Positions 1-8,569 of a stretch of DNA of 64,000 nucleotides are shown one piece after another. Origin of the DNA: Gammaproteobacteria bacterium (GTDB taxonomy: Bacteria; Pseudomonadota; Gammaproteobacteria; Burkholderiales; Rhodocyclaceae); NCBI GenBank assembly GCA_018828385.1, contig JAHJVE010000015.1, positions 205,144 through 269,143 on the forward strand, in the 5' to 3' direction. Within the stretch, counting starts at the first letter, position 1. Each line of letters begins with the position of its first letter. A model generated the notes under the pieces. The model was not told where the DNA came from and did no database searches. It saw nothing but the letters and a program-made list of their open reading frames with translations. The position numbers and the translations under genes are program-made.

Positions 1-372
1 TGCCGCGCGGGTCACGCTGACGTTGTCCCAGAGATAGACGGTTTCGCCTTTGGCCGTCACTTTGGCATGGTCGCCGGTGACGACAACCTGGGCGCCTTCC
101 GTGCGGTAGCTGGTGAGGGTCGGGGACTTCACTTCGGACGTGTCGTCGTCCGGGAAGTGCACGAGATACGGCGCCGTGAGGCGGTATTTGACCTGCCCGT
201 TCTGATCGAAGCGGCGGACGGTGAAGTTTTCGGCGATGGCATCCGGATCGTGGCGCAGCTTGCCGTCGTTATTCGTATCGCCACGGTCAACCGTGCTTTG
301 CAGCCAAAAACTGAGTCCGGCCAAAATGGCCAGAACGATGACTGGAAAGAGTTGGCTGGGCCAGTGCTTCAT
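1..372 (-). CDS. lptC: LPS export protein LptC (3' end beyond the window)
   Basis: The frame runs from the ATG at 372-370 to the window edge without a stop, giving 124 residues of a protein usually near 190-200. It starts with a short cytoplasmic end and one membrane anchor (MKHWPSQLFPVIVLAILAGL), followed by a periplasmic beta-rich part. Matching features are DPDAIAENF, the segment YRLTAPYLVHFPDDD, and SPTLTSY near the middle. In the known pathway LptC is the inner-membrane anchored bridge that receives LPS from LptBFG and passes it to LptA. The start overlaps the kdsC stop by one base (TAATG), so it is the third gene of a kdsD-kdsC-lptC operon; lptA and lptB would be expected past the edge. 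A weak copy of the dispersed repeat may overlap residues 19-31. Confidence 0.85.
   Translation of the reverse strand, partial: MKHWPSQLFPVIVLAILAGLSFWLQSTVDRGDTNNDGKLRHDPDAIAENFTVRRFDQNGQVKYRLTAPYLVHFPDDDTSEVKSPTLTSYRTEGAQVVVTGDHAKVTAKGETVYLWDNVSVTRAA
282..316 (-). repeat. weak candidate copy of the dispersed CGGTTGACCG element, inside lptC
   Basis: On the minus strand the core ACGGTTGACCGTGG is present and is preceded by GTTTTTGGC, but the spacer between them has drifted. The encoded stretch reads FWLQSTVDRG and lptC does not look longer than usual here. This may be a decayed copy or chance. Confidence 0.3.
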
Positions 373-896
373 TATGCGCAGAGGTAGGGGGCGAAGGCGG
401 CGTCGAGCTTGCCCTGGGCGGCGAGAACGAATTCGATGGCCTCGCGCACGGCGCCCTTGCCGCCGCTGGCTGCGGTCACCAGGTGGGCGCGCTCCTTGAC
501 GACGGGGCGGGCGTTGGCCGGGGCGATGGCCAGGCCGCAGCGGGTCATGGCCGGCAGGTCGATCAGGTCATCGCCCATGAAGGCGAGTTCCGACCATTGC
601 AGCCCCAGTTGTTCGAGCAGTTGGCCGGAAACGGCACCCTTGTCGCCGACGCCGTGGAAGACGTGTTCGACGCCAAGATCCTTGGCGCGGCAGTTGACGA
701 CGTTCGATGTCCGCCCAGTGATGATCGCCACCTTGATGCCGGCGCGACGCAGCAGCACGACGCCGAGGCCGTCCTGGACGTTGAAGGTTTTCAGCTCGTG
801 GCCGTCATCGGTGTAATGCAGGCCGCCATCGGTCATCACGCCGTCGATGTCGAAGGCGACGAGCTTGATGTTGGCGGCACGGGTGTTGATGTCCAT
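372..896 (-). CDS. kdsC: 3-deoxy-D-manno-octulosonate 8-phosphate phosphatase (KdsC)
   Basis: This is a 174-residue HAD-family phosphatase, the normal length for stand-alone KdsC. The nucleophile motif is AFDIDGVMTDGGL near residues 14-26, motif II is IITGRTS near residue 59, and the metal-binding motif MGDDLIDLPAM lies near residue 107. It removes the phosphate from Kdo-8-phosphate to give Kdo for the LPS inner core. The ATG at 896 overlaps the stop of kdsD (ATGA), so the two are translationally coupled. The pairing of isomerase and phosphatase makes the specific assignment firm. Confidence 0.93.
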   Translation of the reverse strand: MDINTRAANIKLVAFDIDGVMTDGGLHYTDDGHELKTFNVQDGLGVVLLRRAGIKVAIITGRTSNVVNCRAKDLGVEHVFHGVGDKGAVSGQLLEQLGLQWSELAFMGDDLIDLPAMTRCGLAIAPANARPVVKERAHLVTAASGGKGAVREAIEFVLAAQGKLDAAFAPYLCA

Positions 897-1900
897 CAGA
901 TGACCTTGGCGGTGAAGAGATCGTGCATGTTCAGCGCGCCGATCAGGTGATTGTCGGCATCGACGACGAGCAGGGCGTTGATGCGCAGGCGTTCCATCAT
1001 TTCGACGGCTTCGACGGCCAGGCGGTCGGGGCCGATGGTGCGCGGCGCGGCATGCATGACCGTGGCGATGTCGCCCTGCTGTAGATCGATGCGTTTTTCG
1101 AAGGCACGGCGCAGGTCGCCGTCGGTGAAGATGCCGAGCACCTCGTTGGCCGGGCTGGTAATCGCGACCAGCCCCAGGCCGCCCCGCGACATGGCAATGA
1201 TGGCATCGGTGATCGGCGTGTTGGGCGCGACAGCCGGAACCCGGTCGTCGGCGCGCATGACGTCACGGACGTGGGTAAGCAGGCGACGGCCGAGCGAGCC
1301 ACCGGGGTGCGAGCGGGCGAAATCGTCCGGCCCGAAGCCGCGGGCGTCGAGCAGGGCCACGGCCAGCGCATCGCCGAGGGCCAGGGCGGCCGTCGTGCTG
1401 GCCGTTGGCGCGAGATTGTGCGGGCAGGCTTCCTGGGCAACGCCGGCGTCGAGGTGAATGTCGGCCTCGCGGGCCAGCGTCGACGTCGGCACGCCAGTCA
1501 TCGAGATGATCTTGGCGCCCTGCCGCTTGAGGGCGGGCAGGATGCTCAGCAGTTCGCCGGATTCCCCCGAGTTGGAAAGGGCGAGCAGGACGTCATCGCG
1601 GGTGATCATGCCGAGGTCGCCGTGGCTGGCTTCGGCCGGATGGACGAAGTAGGCCGGGGTGCCGGTGCTGGCCATGGTGGCGGCGATCTTGCGGGCGATG
1701 TGGCCGGATTTGCCCATGCCGCTGACGATCAGTCGGCCGTGGCTGTTCAGGATCAACTCGACGGCGCGCGAAAAATCCCCATTTATTCGGCTTTTTAGCG
1801 CGTCGACCGCAGCGGCCTCGATGCTCAGGGTCTGGCGACCTAGTTCCAGAGCGCGTTCCGGCGAGAAACGGGCGGTAGATTGGCTTGGGTTCATGAGCAT
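896..1900 (-). CDS. kdsD: D-arabinose 5-phosphate isomerase (KdsD/KpsF family)
   Basis: A 334-residue protein with an N-terminal SIS domain (SGMGKSGHIARKIAATMAST, residues about 60-79, then ALSNSGES and ISMTGV) followed by two CBS domains (VMRADDRVPAV and VMHAAPRTI). This is the full architecture of KdsD, which converts ribulose 5-phosphate to arabinose 5-phosphate as the first step to Kdo. Two ATGs are possible, at 1900 and 1894; either gives a normal length. It is the first gene of the kdsD-kdsC-lptC run and is divergent from the antiporter gene, with only 46 bases between them, so both promoters must lie there or within coding DNA. Confidence 0.93.
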   Translation of the reverse strand: MLMNPSQSTARFSPERALELGRQTLSIEAAAVDALKSRINGDFSRAVELILNSHGRLIVSGMGKSGHIARKIAATMASTGTPAYFVHPAEASHGDLGMITRDDVLLALSNSGESGELLSILPALKRQGAKIISMTGVPTSTLAREADIHLDAGVAQEACPHNLAPTASTTAALALGDALAVALLDARGFGPDDFARSHPGGSLGRRLLTHVRDVMRADDRVPAVAPNTPITDAIIAMSRGGLGLVAITSPANEVLGIFTDGDLRRAFEKRIDLQQGDIATVMHAAPRTIGPDRLAVEAVEMMERLRINALLVVDADNHLIGALNMHDLFTAKVI

Positions 1901-1946
1901 GCTGAGGTTATGATGGCCGAAGTATACCCGACTTCACGCAACGACC

Positions 1947-3905
1947 TTGAGCGCACTCTCTCTCGTCCTTCTTCTGCTCGGCGCCTCGGTTCTGGCCGTG
2001 GTTATCTTCCGTCGTTTCAATTTGCCGCCGGTGCTCGGGTATCTCTTTGTCGGCTGCGTCATCGGGCCGCATGCGCTGAACCTCATGAACGACGTTTATC
2101 GGGCCGAGCACCTCGCCGAATTCGGCGTCGTTTTCCTGATGTTCTCGATCGGCCTCGAGTTCTCGCTGCCCAAACTCTATGCGATGAAACGCATCGTGTT
2201 TGGCCTCGGCATGTTGCAGGTGCTCTTGACCATGATCCTGGTTGGCGGGCTGGTCATGCTGCTTGGGGTGAGCTGGCAACTGGGCATTGCCCTCGGCGGG
2301 GTGTTCGCCATGTCCTCGACGGCCGTCCTCACCAAGTTGCTGGTCGAACGTCAGCAACTCGATTCGGCGCATGGCCGCGAAACCATGGGTGTCCTGCTCT
2401 TTCAGGATCTGGCCGTGGTGCCCTTGCTGGTCATCATTCCGTCGCTGACCCAGCCGCCGGAGAAACTGGCGATGTTGCTCGGCATCGCGCTGCTCAAGGC
2501 CATTGTCGTGCTCGCCGTGATTCTCGTTTTCGGCCAGAAGCTGATGCGCAAGTGGTTTCATTTTGTGGCGCGCGCCAAGTCTTCCGAAGTGTTCGTCCTC
2601 AACGTGCTGCTGATCACTCTGAGCCTCGCCACCATCACCGAGATGGCCGGACTGTCGCTGGCGCTTGGCGCTTTCGTCGCCGGCATGCTGATTTCGGAAA
2701 CCGAGTACAAAATGCAGGTGGAAGAAGACATCAAGCCCTTCCGCGATGTGCTGATGGGCCTGTTCTTCGTGACCATCGGCGTCAAGCTCAATCTGCAGAT
2801 CGTGGTCGGGCTGTGGTGGCAGGTCTTGCTGGCGCTGCTTGCCTTGTTGGCGATCAAGTCGCTGGTGGTCGGCTTGCTTTCCTGGCGTTTGGGCGCCTCA
2901 CCGGGCAATGCCATCCGCTCTGGCCTGTGGCTCTGCGCCGGTGGTGAATTCGGCTTTGTTCTGCTCGGCGAAATCATCAACATACCCAGGGAAATCCAGC
3001 AGGTCGCGTTGACCGTGCTTGTTCTTTCCATGCTGACTGCCCCCTTCATCGTGCAGTACAGCGAGCGGATCGTCGTCCGCTTCGTCGCCAGTGAATGGAT
3101 GCTGCGCTCGATGCAGCTGACCAAGATCGCCGCCCAGTCGATGGGCGCCGAGAAGCACGTAATCCTTTGCGGTTTCGGCCGAAGCGGGCAGTACCTTGCC
3201 CGTTTCCTGAATCAGGAAAACATCACCTACGTGGCCCTTGACCTTGATCCAGACCGTGTCGGAGAAGCCGCTGCCGGCGGCGAAAACGTGGTTTATGGCG
3301 ACGTCGGCAGAAAAGAAGCTTTGCTGGCTGCCGGTCTGATGCGGGCCAGCGTGGTGATCGTCACCGTCAGTGACACCCCGCTGGCCGAGAAAGTCCTGCA
3401 CCACGTTCATGAGTCGCGACCTGACTTGCCGGTGGTCGTCCGTACCTTCGATGAGCGCGATATGGACCGCCTGACCCGGGCCGGTGCCGCCGAAGTCGTG
3501 CCGGAAGCCCTGGAGGCCAGCCTGATGCTGGCTTCGCATGCCCTGGTGCTGGTCGGCGTGCCGATCAATCGCGTGCTCAAGCGCATTCGCCAGACACGCT
3601 CCCAGCGCTACAGCCTTTTGCGCGGTTTTTATCGTGGCGTATCGGACCGCGATCATGACGATGACGACGAGCATCACCCGCGTCTCCACTCCGTGCTGCT
3701 CGCAACGGGCTCGGCAGGCATAGGGCTGACCCTGGATAGCCTCAATCTTGACGAGCTGGGCTGCGAAGTCAGCGCCATCCGCCGGCGCGGCATCCGTGCT
3801 CTGGAGCCGGCGCCGGAAACAAGGCTGGAGGACGGTGATGTCGTCGTCGTCCTCGGCATGCCTGAGGCCGTCTCCGCAGCAGAGGAGCGGTTGCTGCGAG
3901 GCTGA
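1947..3905 (+). CDS. Kef-type K+/H+ antiporter with RCK-N and TrkA-C domains
   Basis: A 652-residue monovalent cation:proton antiporter-2 protein. About 380 residues of membrane segments begin with LSLVLLLLGASVLAVVIFRR and contain GYLFVGCVIGPHAL, then an RCK/TrkA-N domain with the nucleotide-binding motif VILCGFGRSGQYLARFL, and a C-terminal TrkA-C domain that ends VVVVLGMPEAVSAAEERLL. It is expected to move K+ or Na+ against protons at the inner membrane under nucleotide or glutathione control. The start is TTG: an in-frame TGA at 1911 and no ATG or GTG between them leave TTG at 1947 as the only choice. An Asp/His-rich loop (DRDHDDDDEHHPRLH) lies between the two regulatory domains. The exact Kef subtype is unsure. 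Confidence 0.88.
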   Translation: MSALSLVLLLLGASVLAVVIFRRFNLPPVLGYLFVGCVIGPHALNLMNDVYRAEHLAEFGVVFLMFSIGLEFSLPKLYAMKRIVFGLGMLQVLLTMILVGGLVMLLGVSWQLGIALGGVFAMSSTAVLTKLLVERQQLDSAHGRETMGVLLFQDLAVVPLLVIIPSLTQPPEKLAMLLGIALLKAIVVLAVILVFGQKLMRKWFHFVARAKSSEVFVLNVLLITLSLATITEMAGLSLALGAFVAGMLISETEYKMQVEEDIKPFRDVLMGLFFVTIGVKLNLQIVVGLWWQVLLALLALLAIKSLVVGLLSWRLGASPGNAIRSGLWLCAGGEFGFVLLGEIINIPREIQQVALTVLVLSMLTAPFIVQYSERIVVRFVASEWMLRSMQLTKIAAQSMGAEKHVILCGFGRSGQYLARFLNQENITYVALDLDPDRVGEAAAGGENVVYGDVGRKEALLAAGLMRASVVIVTVSDTPLAEKVLHHVHESRPDLPVVVRTFDERDMDRLTRAGAAEVVPEALEASLMLASHALVLVGVPINRVLKRIRQTRSQRYSLLRGFYRGVSDRDHDDDDEHHPRLHSVLLATGSAGIGLTLDSLNLDELGCEVSAIRRRGIRALEPAPETRLEDGDVVVVLGMPEAVSAAEERLLRG

Positions 3906-3927
3906 AGCGTCGTCGGGCATTGCCCGG

Positions 3928-3966
3928 ATTTCGATTTTGGCCGATTTTTCCGGTTGACCGTAGCAA
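3928..3966 (+). repeat. dispersed CGGTTGACCG element, copy 1 (full length, intergenic)
   Basis: This is the best reference copy: TTTCGATTTTGGCC, a short T-rich spacer, then TTCCGGTTGACCGTAGCAA. It lies between the convergent ends of the Kef antiporter gene and a prepilin gene, immediately before that gene's terminator. Confidence 0.85.
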
Positions 3967-3976
3967 CCTCGCAAAA

Positions 3977-4002
3977 ATGAAAAAGCCCGCCGAAGCGGGC
4001 TG
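3977..4002 (-). terminator. intrinsic terminator of the minus-strand prepilin gene
   Basis: Read on the minus strand, AGCCCGC-TTCG-GCGGGCT forms a perfect 7-bp stem with a stable TTCG loop, followed by TTTTCATTTTT. It sits about 20 bases past the prepilin stop. Confidence 0.85.
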
Positions 4003-4022
4003 TGTGAAGTGCCTGAAGTGGC

Positions 4023-4691
4023 TTACAGGCCCATGCAAACTGTATAAGAACTTGCGTCGTCAATCAGTCCTGTGGTGCCAGTGTTGGGAACCGGGCTCAC
4101 CGCCGTGGTTTGATTTGCGGCTTGAGTCGCCATGGTCTGCATTGACCCTGTAGCTGTATTGCCATCATCCATCGTAATGTCCAGTTGCTTCGCAAATTTT
4201 CCAAGAATGCCTTGCGAACACACCACGTATGATCCGCGTAGCCCAGTGATCGGTGTGCTGGAGCCGCTAGTGATGCCGATAATGCCACCGTCGGCATTTT
4301 TCGGAACGTAATCGGCAGCGGTTGTAACCGTTGGGCCTGCGGCAAGGCCGGCAAGTCGAACATGCTGCCAGAACAGGAAGCTTTCGTCGGTGGCCGTCGT
4401 AGTGTTCCATGCGCCATTGATCACGCCATTTCCAAGGCAATTGCTGCAGGTCGCAGTGGCGGCTCCGGTGACGTGGGTGCTTGCCGCAGAGTCATCTCCT
4501 GGCAGTGCTTTGTATTTGTCCTGGTAGCCGTAGATAAACAGGGGGATATTTCGGAAGTCGGTCGCGAAGTTTTTAACCTTGGCGCTATTGATCAACTCCT
4601 GCCCCTTCAGCACCCCGCCCAGTAACAGCCCGATAATGACCAGGACAATGGCGATTTCGACAAGGGTGAAGCCCTTTTGATGGTATTTCAT
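4023..4691 (-). CDS. type IV prepilin-like protein with class III-type leader
   Basis: A 222-residue protein with a short leader MKYHQKG and the prepilin peptidase/N-methylation motif GFTLVEIAIVLVIIGLLLGG, so it should be cleaved after Gly7 and methylated on Phe8. The body has YQDKYKALPGDD and FWQHVRLAGLAAG, blocks common in large pseudopilin-like subunits of beta- and gammaproteobacteria, plus a C-terminal cysteine (YTVCMGL) that could pair with VVCSQG. A sigma-54 promoter lies upstream and a strong terminator follows, so it is its own transcript at the end of the MSHA-type region. It could be the major pilin (MshA role) of that system or a substrate pilin; the sequence does not decide. Confidence 0.82.
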   Translation of the reverse strand: MKYHQKGFTLVEIAIVLVIIGLLLGGVLKGQELINSAKVKNFATDFRNIPLFIYGYQDKYKALPGDDSAASTHVTGAATATCSNCLGNGVINGAWNTTTATDESFLFWQHVRLAGLAAGPTVTTAADYVPKNADGGIIGITSGSSTPITGLRGSYVVCSQGILGKFAKQLDITMDDGNTATGSMQTMATQAANQTTAVSPVPNTGTTGLIDDASSYTVCMGL

Positions 4692-4724
4692 GGCATGCTC
4701 CGATTGAGTTCTGAATATTCCACC

Positions 4725-4738
4725 GCAAATTTCGTGCC
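4725..4738 (-). promoter_or_regulatory. sigma-54 (RpoN) promoter for the prepilin gene
   Basis: On the minus strand the sequence GGCACGAAATTTGC matches the -24/-12 consensus GGCAC-N5-TTGC with exact spacing. The predicted start of transcription is about 20 bases before the ATG at 4691, leaving room for GGAG as a ribosome site. An NtrC-type activator is encoded at 21020-22447. Confidence 0.75.
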
Positions 4739-4819
4739 TGCCTAATTAAGCATGGATTTGGCAGATATTGACTAGGCGCCGGGTTGCTGGTGTCGAGATA
4801 TGGACGGGTTGTCTGAAAT

Positions 4820-6502
4820 ATGAACACCGGGATAGGTGGCAAAATTGCCAGCCGTTTGGCTGCCGGGCCGCATTTTCTGTTGGCTTCGCATTTGCTAATG
4901 CTTCACGCTCTTGCCTTCGGCGGGTGGCAGATGCCCGCTGTGCGGCTGCTTTGGGTGGTTGCACTCGGCCTGTTCCTGATCTGGCAACCCTTTGTCGCTG
5001 GCGAACGTCGGATCGAACTGCGGCAGGGCTTGGTCTTGCTCGGCGTTGTCATGGTGTCGACTTGGTTGCTCGGGCCGTGGCTGCTGTTGATCTGGTGCGG
5101 CGCACTGGCGGCGGCCATCGGTGGGCGGGTTGTCGGGACCGAGCGGCATGGCGAGCGCTCCGGGTACCTGCTGGCATTCGGTTACCTGGTTGGCATTACG
5201 GTCCTGGGGGTGGTTCCGGAAATTTCGCCTGCCGTCGCCATTGATCCCGCTTTGCGCGGCGCGCTGGCCCGCTTCATGCCGTTCGTCTTGCCATTCCTTC
5301 TGGTTTTTCCGGCGCGGGCGCCGCAACGAAAATCTGCCGAGGCCTTCGACCTTTTCTACGGGGTCATGGTTTTTCTTGTCCTCGCCGTATTCGTGCTGGG
5401 TACGCTGGCCTACATGCTGGTCGGAGGCGGGGGCTACGTCGAAGCCTTGTTCAAGACTTCCTTGACGGTTGCCGGCGCCTTGCTGGTCGTCGCCTGGGCA
5501 TGGAACCCGCGGGGGGGATTTTCCGGGATCGGCTCGGCGATTTCTCGCTACATGCTGTCGCTCGGTATGCCGCTTGAGCAATGGCTGGTTCAGCTTTCGG
5601 AAGAAAGCGAGCGGTATACCGATCCGGCGCAGTTTCTCGATGCGGTCCTGCAGCGTTTGCGCGGCATGCCCTGGGTCGTCGGTGTTTCCTGGCGGACCGG
5701 GCAGCGTGAGGGACAATCGGGCGAGCTGACCGCATATGCGCACACTTGCCAGGCACGCGATCTGGCGCTGACGGTGCATTTCCATCGTTCGCCGTCACCT
5801 GCCATGCGCTGGCATGTCGAGTGGTTGCTGCGTCTGGCCGTCGAATTTTATCTGGTCAAGCTTCAGACCCACCAGTTGCAGCGCATGGGTTACGTTCAGG
5901 CCATTTACGAAACCGGTGCCCGGGTGACCCATGACGTCAAGAATCTGCTCCAGTCACTGCAGGTTCTTTGTTATGCCGCCAATCAGCCCGGCGATCCGGC
6001 CGAGGTGGCGGCCTTGCTCGGGCGTCAGTTGCCGCAGATCACTGAGCGCCTGAAAGCGACCCTGGACAAGCTGCAATCACCACAAACCGAGAGCCTTGAA
6101 CTGGTTGAAGCCGACGTTTGGTGGCGACGCTTCAAGGAGCGGAACGCTCACTTGTCGGTGGATTGGCAAGGTGAGGCCGTGGCGGGGCAGGTTTTGCCCG
6201 GGCCGCTATTCGACAGCGTCGCCGAGAACCTCTTGCAGAATGCCCTGGCCAAGCGTTTGCGCCAGCCCGGTCTGGGCATCCGTGTTTGTTTTGCCGACGG
6301 TACCCTGACGGTTGCTGACGATGGCCAGGCGATTGCACCCGTCCTGGCCAAAGCCCTGCTCAGCGAGCCGGTCAATTCCGAGGATGGCCTGGGCATCGGC
6401 CTCTATCACGCCGCCCGCCAGGCTGACGGGGTCGGCTATTCGTTGGTGCTGGCCGAAAATCGGCCGGGGCGCGTTGCCTTCAGCTTGTCTGTTGGCCGCT
6501 AG
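4820..6502 (+). CDS. membrane-bound sensor histidine kinase (PrsK-like)
   Basis: A 560-residue protein. Residues about 18-230 form seven or so hydrophobic segments. Residues about 250-350 look like a degenerate GAF domain. The phospho-acceptor motif is VTHDVKNLLQSLQVL (His371), close to the HDxKNL type of the XrtA-associated kinase PrsK. A C-terminal HATPase domain has the N-box SVAENLLQNALAKR and G2 box GLGIGLYHAARQ. No receiver gene is adjacent; the natural partner is the PrsR-like regulator at 21020-22447, at the other end of the pilus operon, which is an inference from family resemblance. The 3' end overlaps the convergent cyclase gene by 23 bases. The start ATG lies 129 bases from the divergent prepilin ATG. 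Confidence 0.82.
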   Translation: MNTGIGGKIASRLAAGPHFLLASHLLMLHALAFGGWQMPAVRLLWVVALGLFLIWQPFVAGERRIELRQGLVLLGVVMVSTWLLGPWLLLIWCGALAAAIGGRVVGTERHGERSGYLLAFGYLVGITVLGVVPEISPAVAIDPALRGALARFMPFVLPFLLVFPARAPQRKSAEAFDLFYGVMVFLVLAVFVLGTLAYMLVGGGGYVEALFKTSLTVAGALLVVAWAWNPRGGFSGIGSAISRYMLSLGMPLEQWLVQLSEESERYTDPAQFLDAVLQRLRGMPWVVGVSWRTGQREGQSGELTAYAHTCQARDLALTVHFHRSPSPAMRWHVEWLLRLAVEFYLVKLQTHQLQRMGYVQAIYETGARVTHDVKNLLQSLQVLCYAANQPGDPAEVAALLGRQLPQITERLKATLDKLQSPQTESLELVEADVWWRRFKERNAHLSVDWQGEAVAGQVLPGPLFDSVAENLLQNALAKRLRQPGLGIRVCFADGTLTVADDGQAIAPVLAKALLSEPVNSEDGLGIGLYHAARQADGVGYSLVLAENRPGRVAFSLSVGR

Positions 6503-7838
6503 GCGGCGCCGCGTTTGAGCCATTCAGGCGATAAACGAGCGTGTTGCCCTTGCCTTTGAGGTAGAGCGTCAGCGGTTCGTCGAAGGAGAAATACTGAGCC
6601 AGGCGCAGGTGGGTGGTCGCATCGACATGGATCATGCCTGGCGTGCCTTCGCTGGTAATGCGGCTGGCCAGATTGACCGTGTCGCCCCACAGGTCGTAAA
6701 TGAACTTCTTCTTGCCGACGACGCCGGCAACGACCGGCCCGGTGCCGATCCCGATACGAACGTCGAGATGCATGTCGTTGACCGTGAAGTCGCGATGCAA
6801 CAGGTCACGCATGGCAACCGCGAGTTCCGCGATGGAGCGGGTGTAGTTGGTCTGCTCGTTGTTGAGGCCGCCGGCGACCATGTAGGCGTCGCCAATGGTC
6901 TTGATCTTCTCCATGCCATATTGCTCGGCCAATTCATCGAAAGACGAAAATATCCGGTTGAGCATGGCAAAAACCTGCTGTGGCGTCAGCCCTTCGGCGA
7001 TCCGGGTGAAATTGACGATATCGACGAACATGATCGTGACGTCGGCAAAACCATCGGCGATGGCCTGGCTGTCGCGCTTCAGACGTTCGGCAATCGGCCC
7101 GGGCAGGATGTTCAAGAGCAAGCGTTCGGACTTCTCCTGTTCGTCCTGCAACAGCCGGTGGGTTTCTTCCAGATGGGCTTGGGTCTTGGCTTTTTCCTGG
7201 ACCGCGTAGCGCAGGAGCAGGTAAACGATGCTGGAAATCGCGGCAAAGTTCAGCGCAAAGAAAAAGACGCTGGTCCGGATCGAAATTTTCGGTGCGCTAC
7301 TGGCCAGACTGTCGGCCAGGAAATAGTCGAAAAAGCCGGAGAGCGCGGTCAGGAAAATGTAGGCGAAGAACCAGGCGAGCGATTCACGCGCCCCGAAGAA
7401 CAGCACGGCGCCGATGGGGGCAAGCAATCCCCAGAGACTGGTGCCGCTCGCCGTGATGAAGTTGCCGATACTCCACTGCACGGCAAACGGGGCAAAAAGG
7501 AAAAGCGCCAGTTGCGAATAGCGAAACAGGTCGAAATTGCCGCTGCGAAAGTAATAAAGCAGGTTGCCAACGAGCAGCAACTGGAAAACAAAGGGGGCAT
7601 TCGCCGAAAACTGCGGCCCCATCTGGCCATACAGGAAAAGCCAGAGCATCGAGCCGGTACACACCAGGCCGGTGGCAAAGACCAGCAGCGATTTCTTCAG
7701 GCGTGTTTCGGCATCGTCGTCGGGAAGAACTCCGCCGGTACGCAGGGCGACAAGGAATGGCTGACGATTCACGGGATGCTTTGGCGGTGCGAGAAGGGCT
7801 GGGGGTTTCAGTGTGGCAGTCGGCCTGTCACCGGTCAA
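6480..7838 (-). CDS. class III adenylate cyclase with N-terminal membrane domain
   Basis: The protein has about five to six membrane segments (residues about 50-210), a short coiled stretch with EKSERLLLNILPGPIAERL, then a complete class III cyclase domain. Metal-binding aspartates are in FVDIVNF (Asp273) and IKTIGDAYM (Asp317). The substrate-reading pair is Lys313 and Asp382 (YDLWGDTVNLASRI), the adenylate rather than guanylate signature, with the transition-state Asn389 and Arg393 present. The domain is expected to make cAMP. The frame opens with TTG at 7838; a GTG at 7772 (VNRQPF) is an equally good start. It is the last gene of the long minus-strand pilus operon, so it may supply cAMP for pilus or surface control. 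Confidence 0.87.
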   Translation of the reverse strand: MTGDRPTATLKPPALLAPPKHPVNRQPFLVALRTGGVLPDDDAETRLKKSLLVFATGLVCTGSMLWLFLYGQMGPQFSANAPFVFQLLLVGNLLYYFRSGNFDLFRYSQLALFLFAPFAVQWSIGNFITASGTSLWGLLAPIGAVLFFGARESLAWFFAYIFLTALSGFFDYFLADSLASSAPKISIRTSVFFFALNFAAISSIVYLLLRYAVQEKAKTQAHLEETHRLLQDEQEKSERLLLNILPGPIAERLKRDSQAIADGFADVTIMFVDIVNFTRIAEGLTPQQVFAMLNRIFSSFDELAEQYGMEKIKTIGDAYMVAGGLNNEQTNYTRSIAELAVAMRDLLHRDFTVNDMHLDVRIGIGTGPVVAGVVGKKKFIYDLWGDTVNLASRITSEGTPGMIHVDATTHLRLAQYFSFDEPLTLYLKGKGNTLVYRLNGSNAAPPSGQQTS

Positions 7839-7866
7839 TATGCCGAACGGCTTGATCTATGGCGAC

Positions 7867-8559
7867 TTAAGGGAGTTTGCCAACGGCGACGAGGCGGGAC
7901 TTGAGGAGATTGGGGCTGATCCAGACTAGCTGGTCGTCGAAGGTGGCGTTTGGGGTGTCCGCGATGAAGGTCTGCGTGGCGTTGCTGTTTTGCAGCTCGC
8001 TGTTGGCTGCCCCGGCAATTTTGCTGCCGTCGGGAAGATAGGCGCCATTGCTGCGCGCTCCGTGGCTGACCACCACTGCTGCGATGTCAATGGCGACGGT
8101 AGTGTTGGCGAGGTTTCGAATATCGGATAGCCCGGCATTGTCGGGGGGGATCCCGGTGCTCATCGTAAAGCTCGCTTGCGCTCCGGCAGCGACGAGAGCC
8201 GTGAATTTGCTGCTGGCGAAATAGGTCAGCCGCTGCCCCCACGGGTCGGTTTCCTGAGTGCCGAGAATGACCCAGGGAACAACCCCGTGTTGCAGGGTGC
8301 AGTCTTCCCGACCTGCGGCGGCATTGGTGTTGGCCAGGTCGGCTTTGGCCGGGCAGGGCAGACGTCCGTTGGCGATGGCGAATCCAAGCAGCGCCTCCTG
8401 GGTGGCGTCGAGTTGTCGACGGGCCTCTTGAGTCATGGTCGCTTCGTGTTGGGCCGACAGGCCAAGGATCATGCCGGAGGAAAGCAGGGCGACGATGATC
8501 AGCACCACGGTCAGTTCGACCAGTGAAAAACCATGTTGGGTGGTGGCGTGCTGGGGCAT
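7867..8559 (-). CDS. prepilin-like protein of the MSHA-type cluster
   Basis: 230 residues from the ATG at 8559, chosen because it directly precedes the leader MPQHATTQHG and the type IV prepilin motif GFSLVELTVVLIIVALLSSG. The body has a GRLPCPAKADL block, a GVVPWVILGTQETDPWGQ block, and ends with TPNATFDDQLVWI. The same three blocks occur in the large gene just upstream in the operon, so both belong to one subunit family. Likely a minor pilin or pseudopilin, in the place of MshO/MshD-type genes. The gap to the preceding gene is 10 bases. Confidence 0.83.
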   Translation of the reverse strand: MPQHATTQHGFSLVELTVVLIIVALLSSGMILGLSAQHEATMTQEARRQLDATQEALLGFAIANGRLPCPAKADLANTNAAAGREDCTLQHGVVPWVILGTQETDPWGQRLTYFASSKFTALVAAGAQASFTMSTGIPPDNAGLSDIRNLANTTVAIDIAAVVVSHGARSNGAYLPDGSKIAGAANSELQNSNATQTFIADTPNATFDDQLVWISPNLLKSRLVAVGKLP

Positions 8560-8569
8560 CACAGAGGCA

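Noticed and set aside
1880..2947. A 355-codon plus-strand frame overlapping the Kef gene
   Set aside because: The frame has Arg/His-rich shadow composition and covers the membrane part of the antiporter, whose own frame is full of family motifs.
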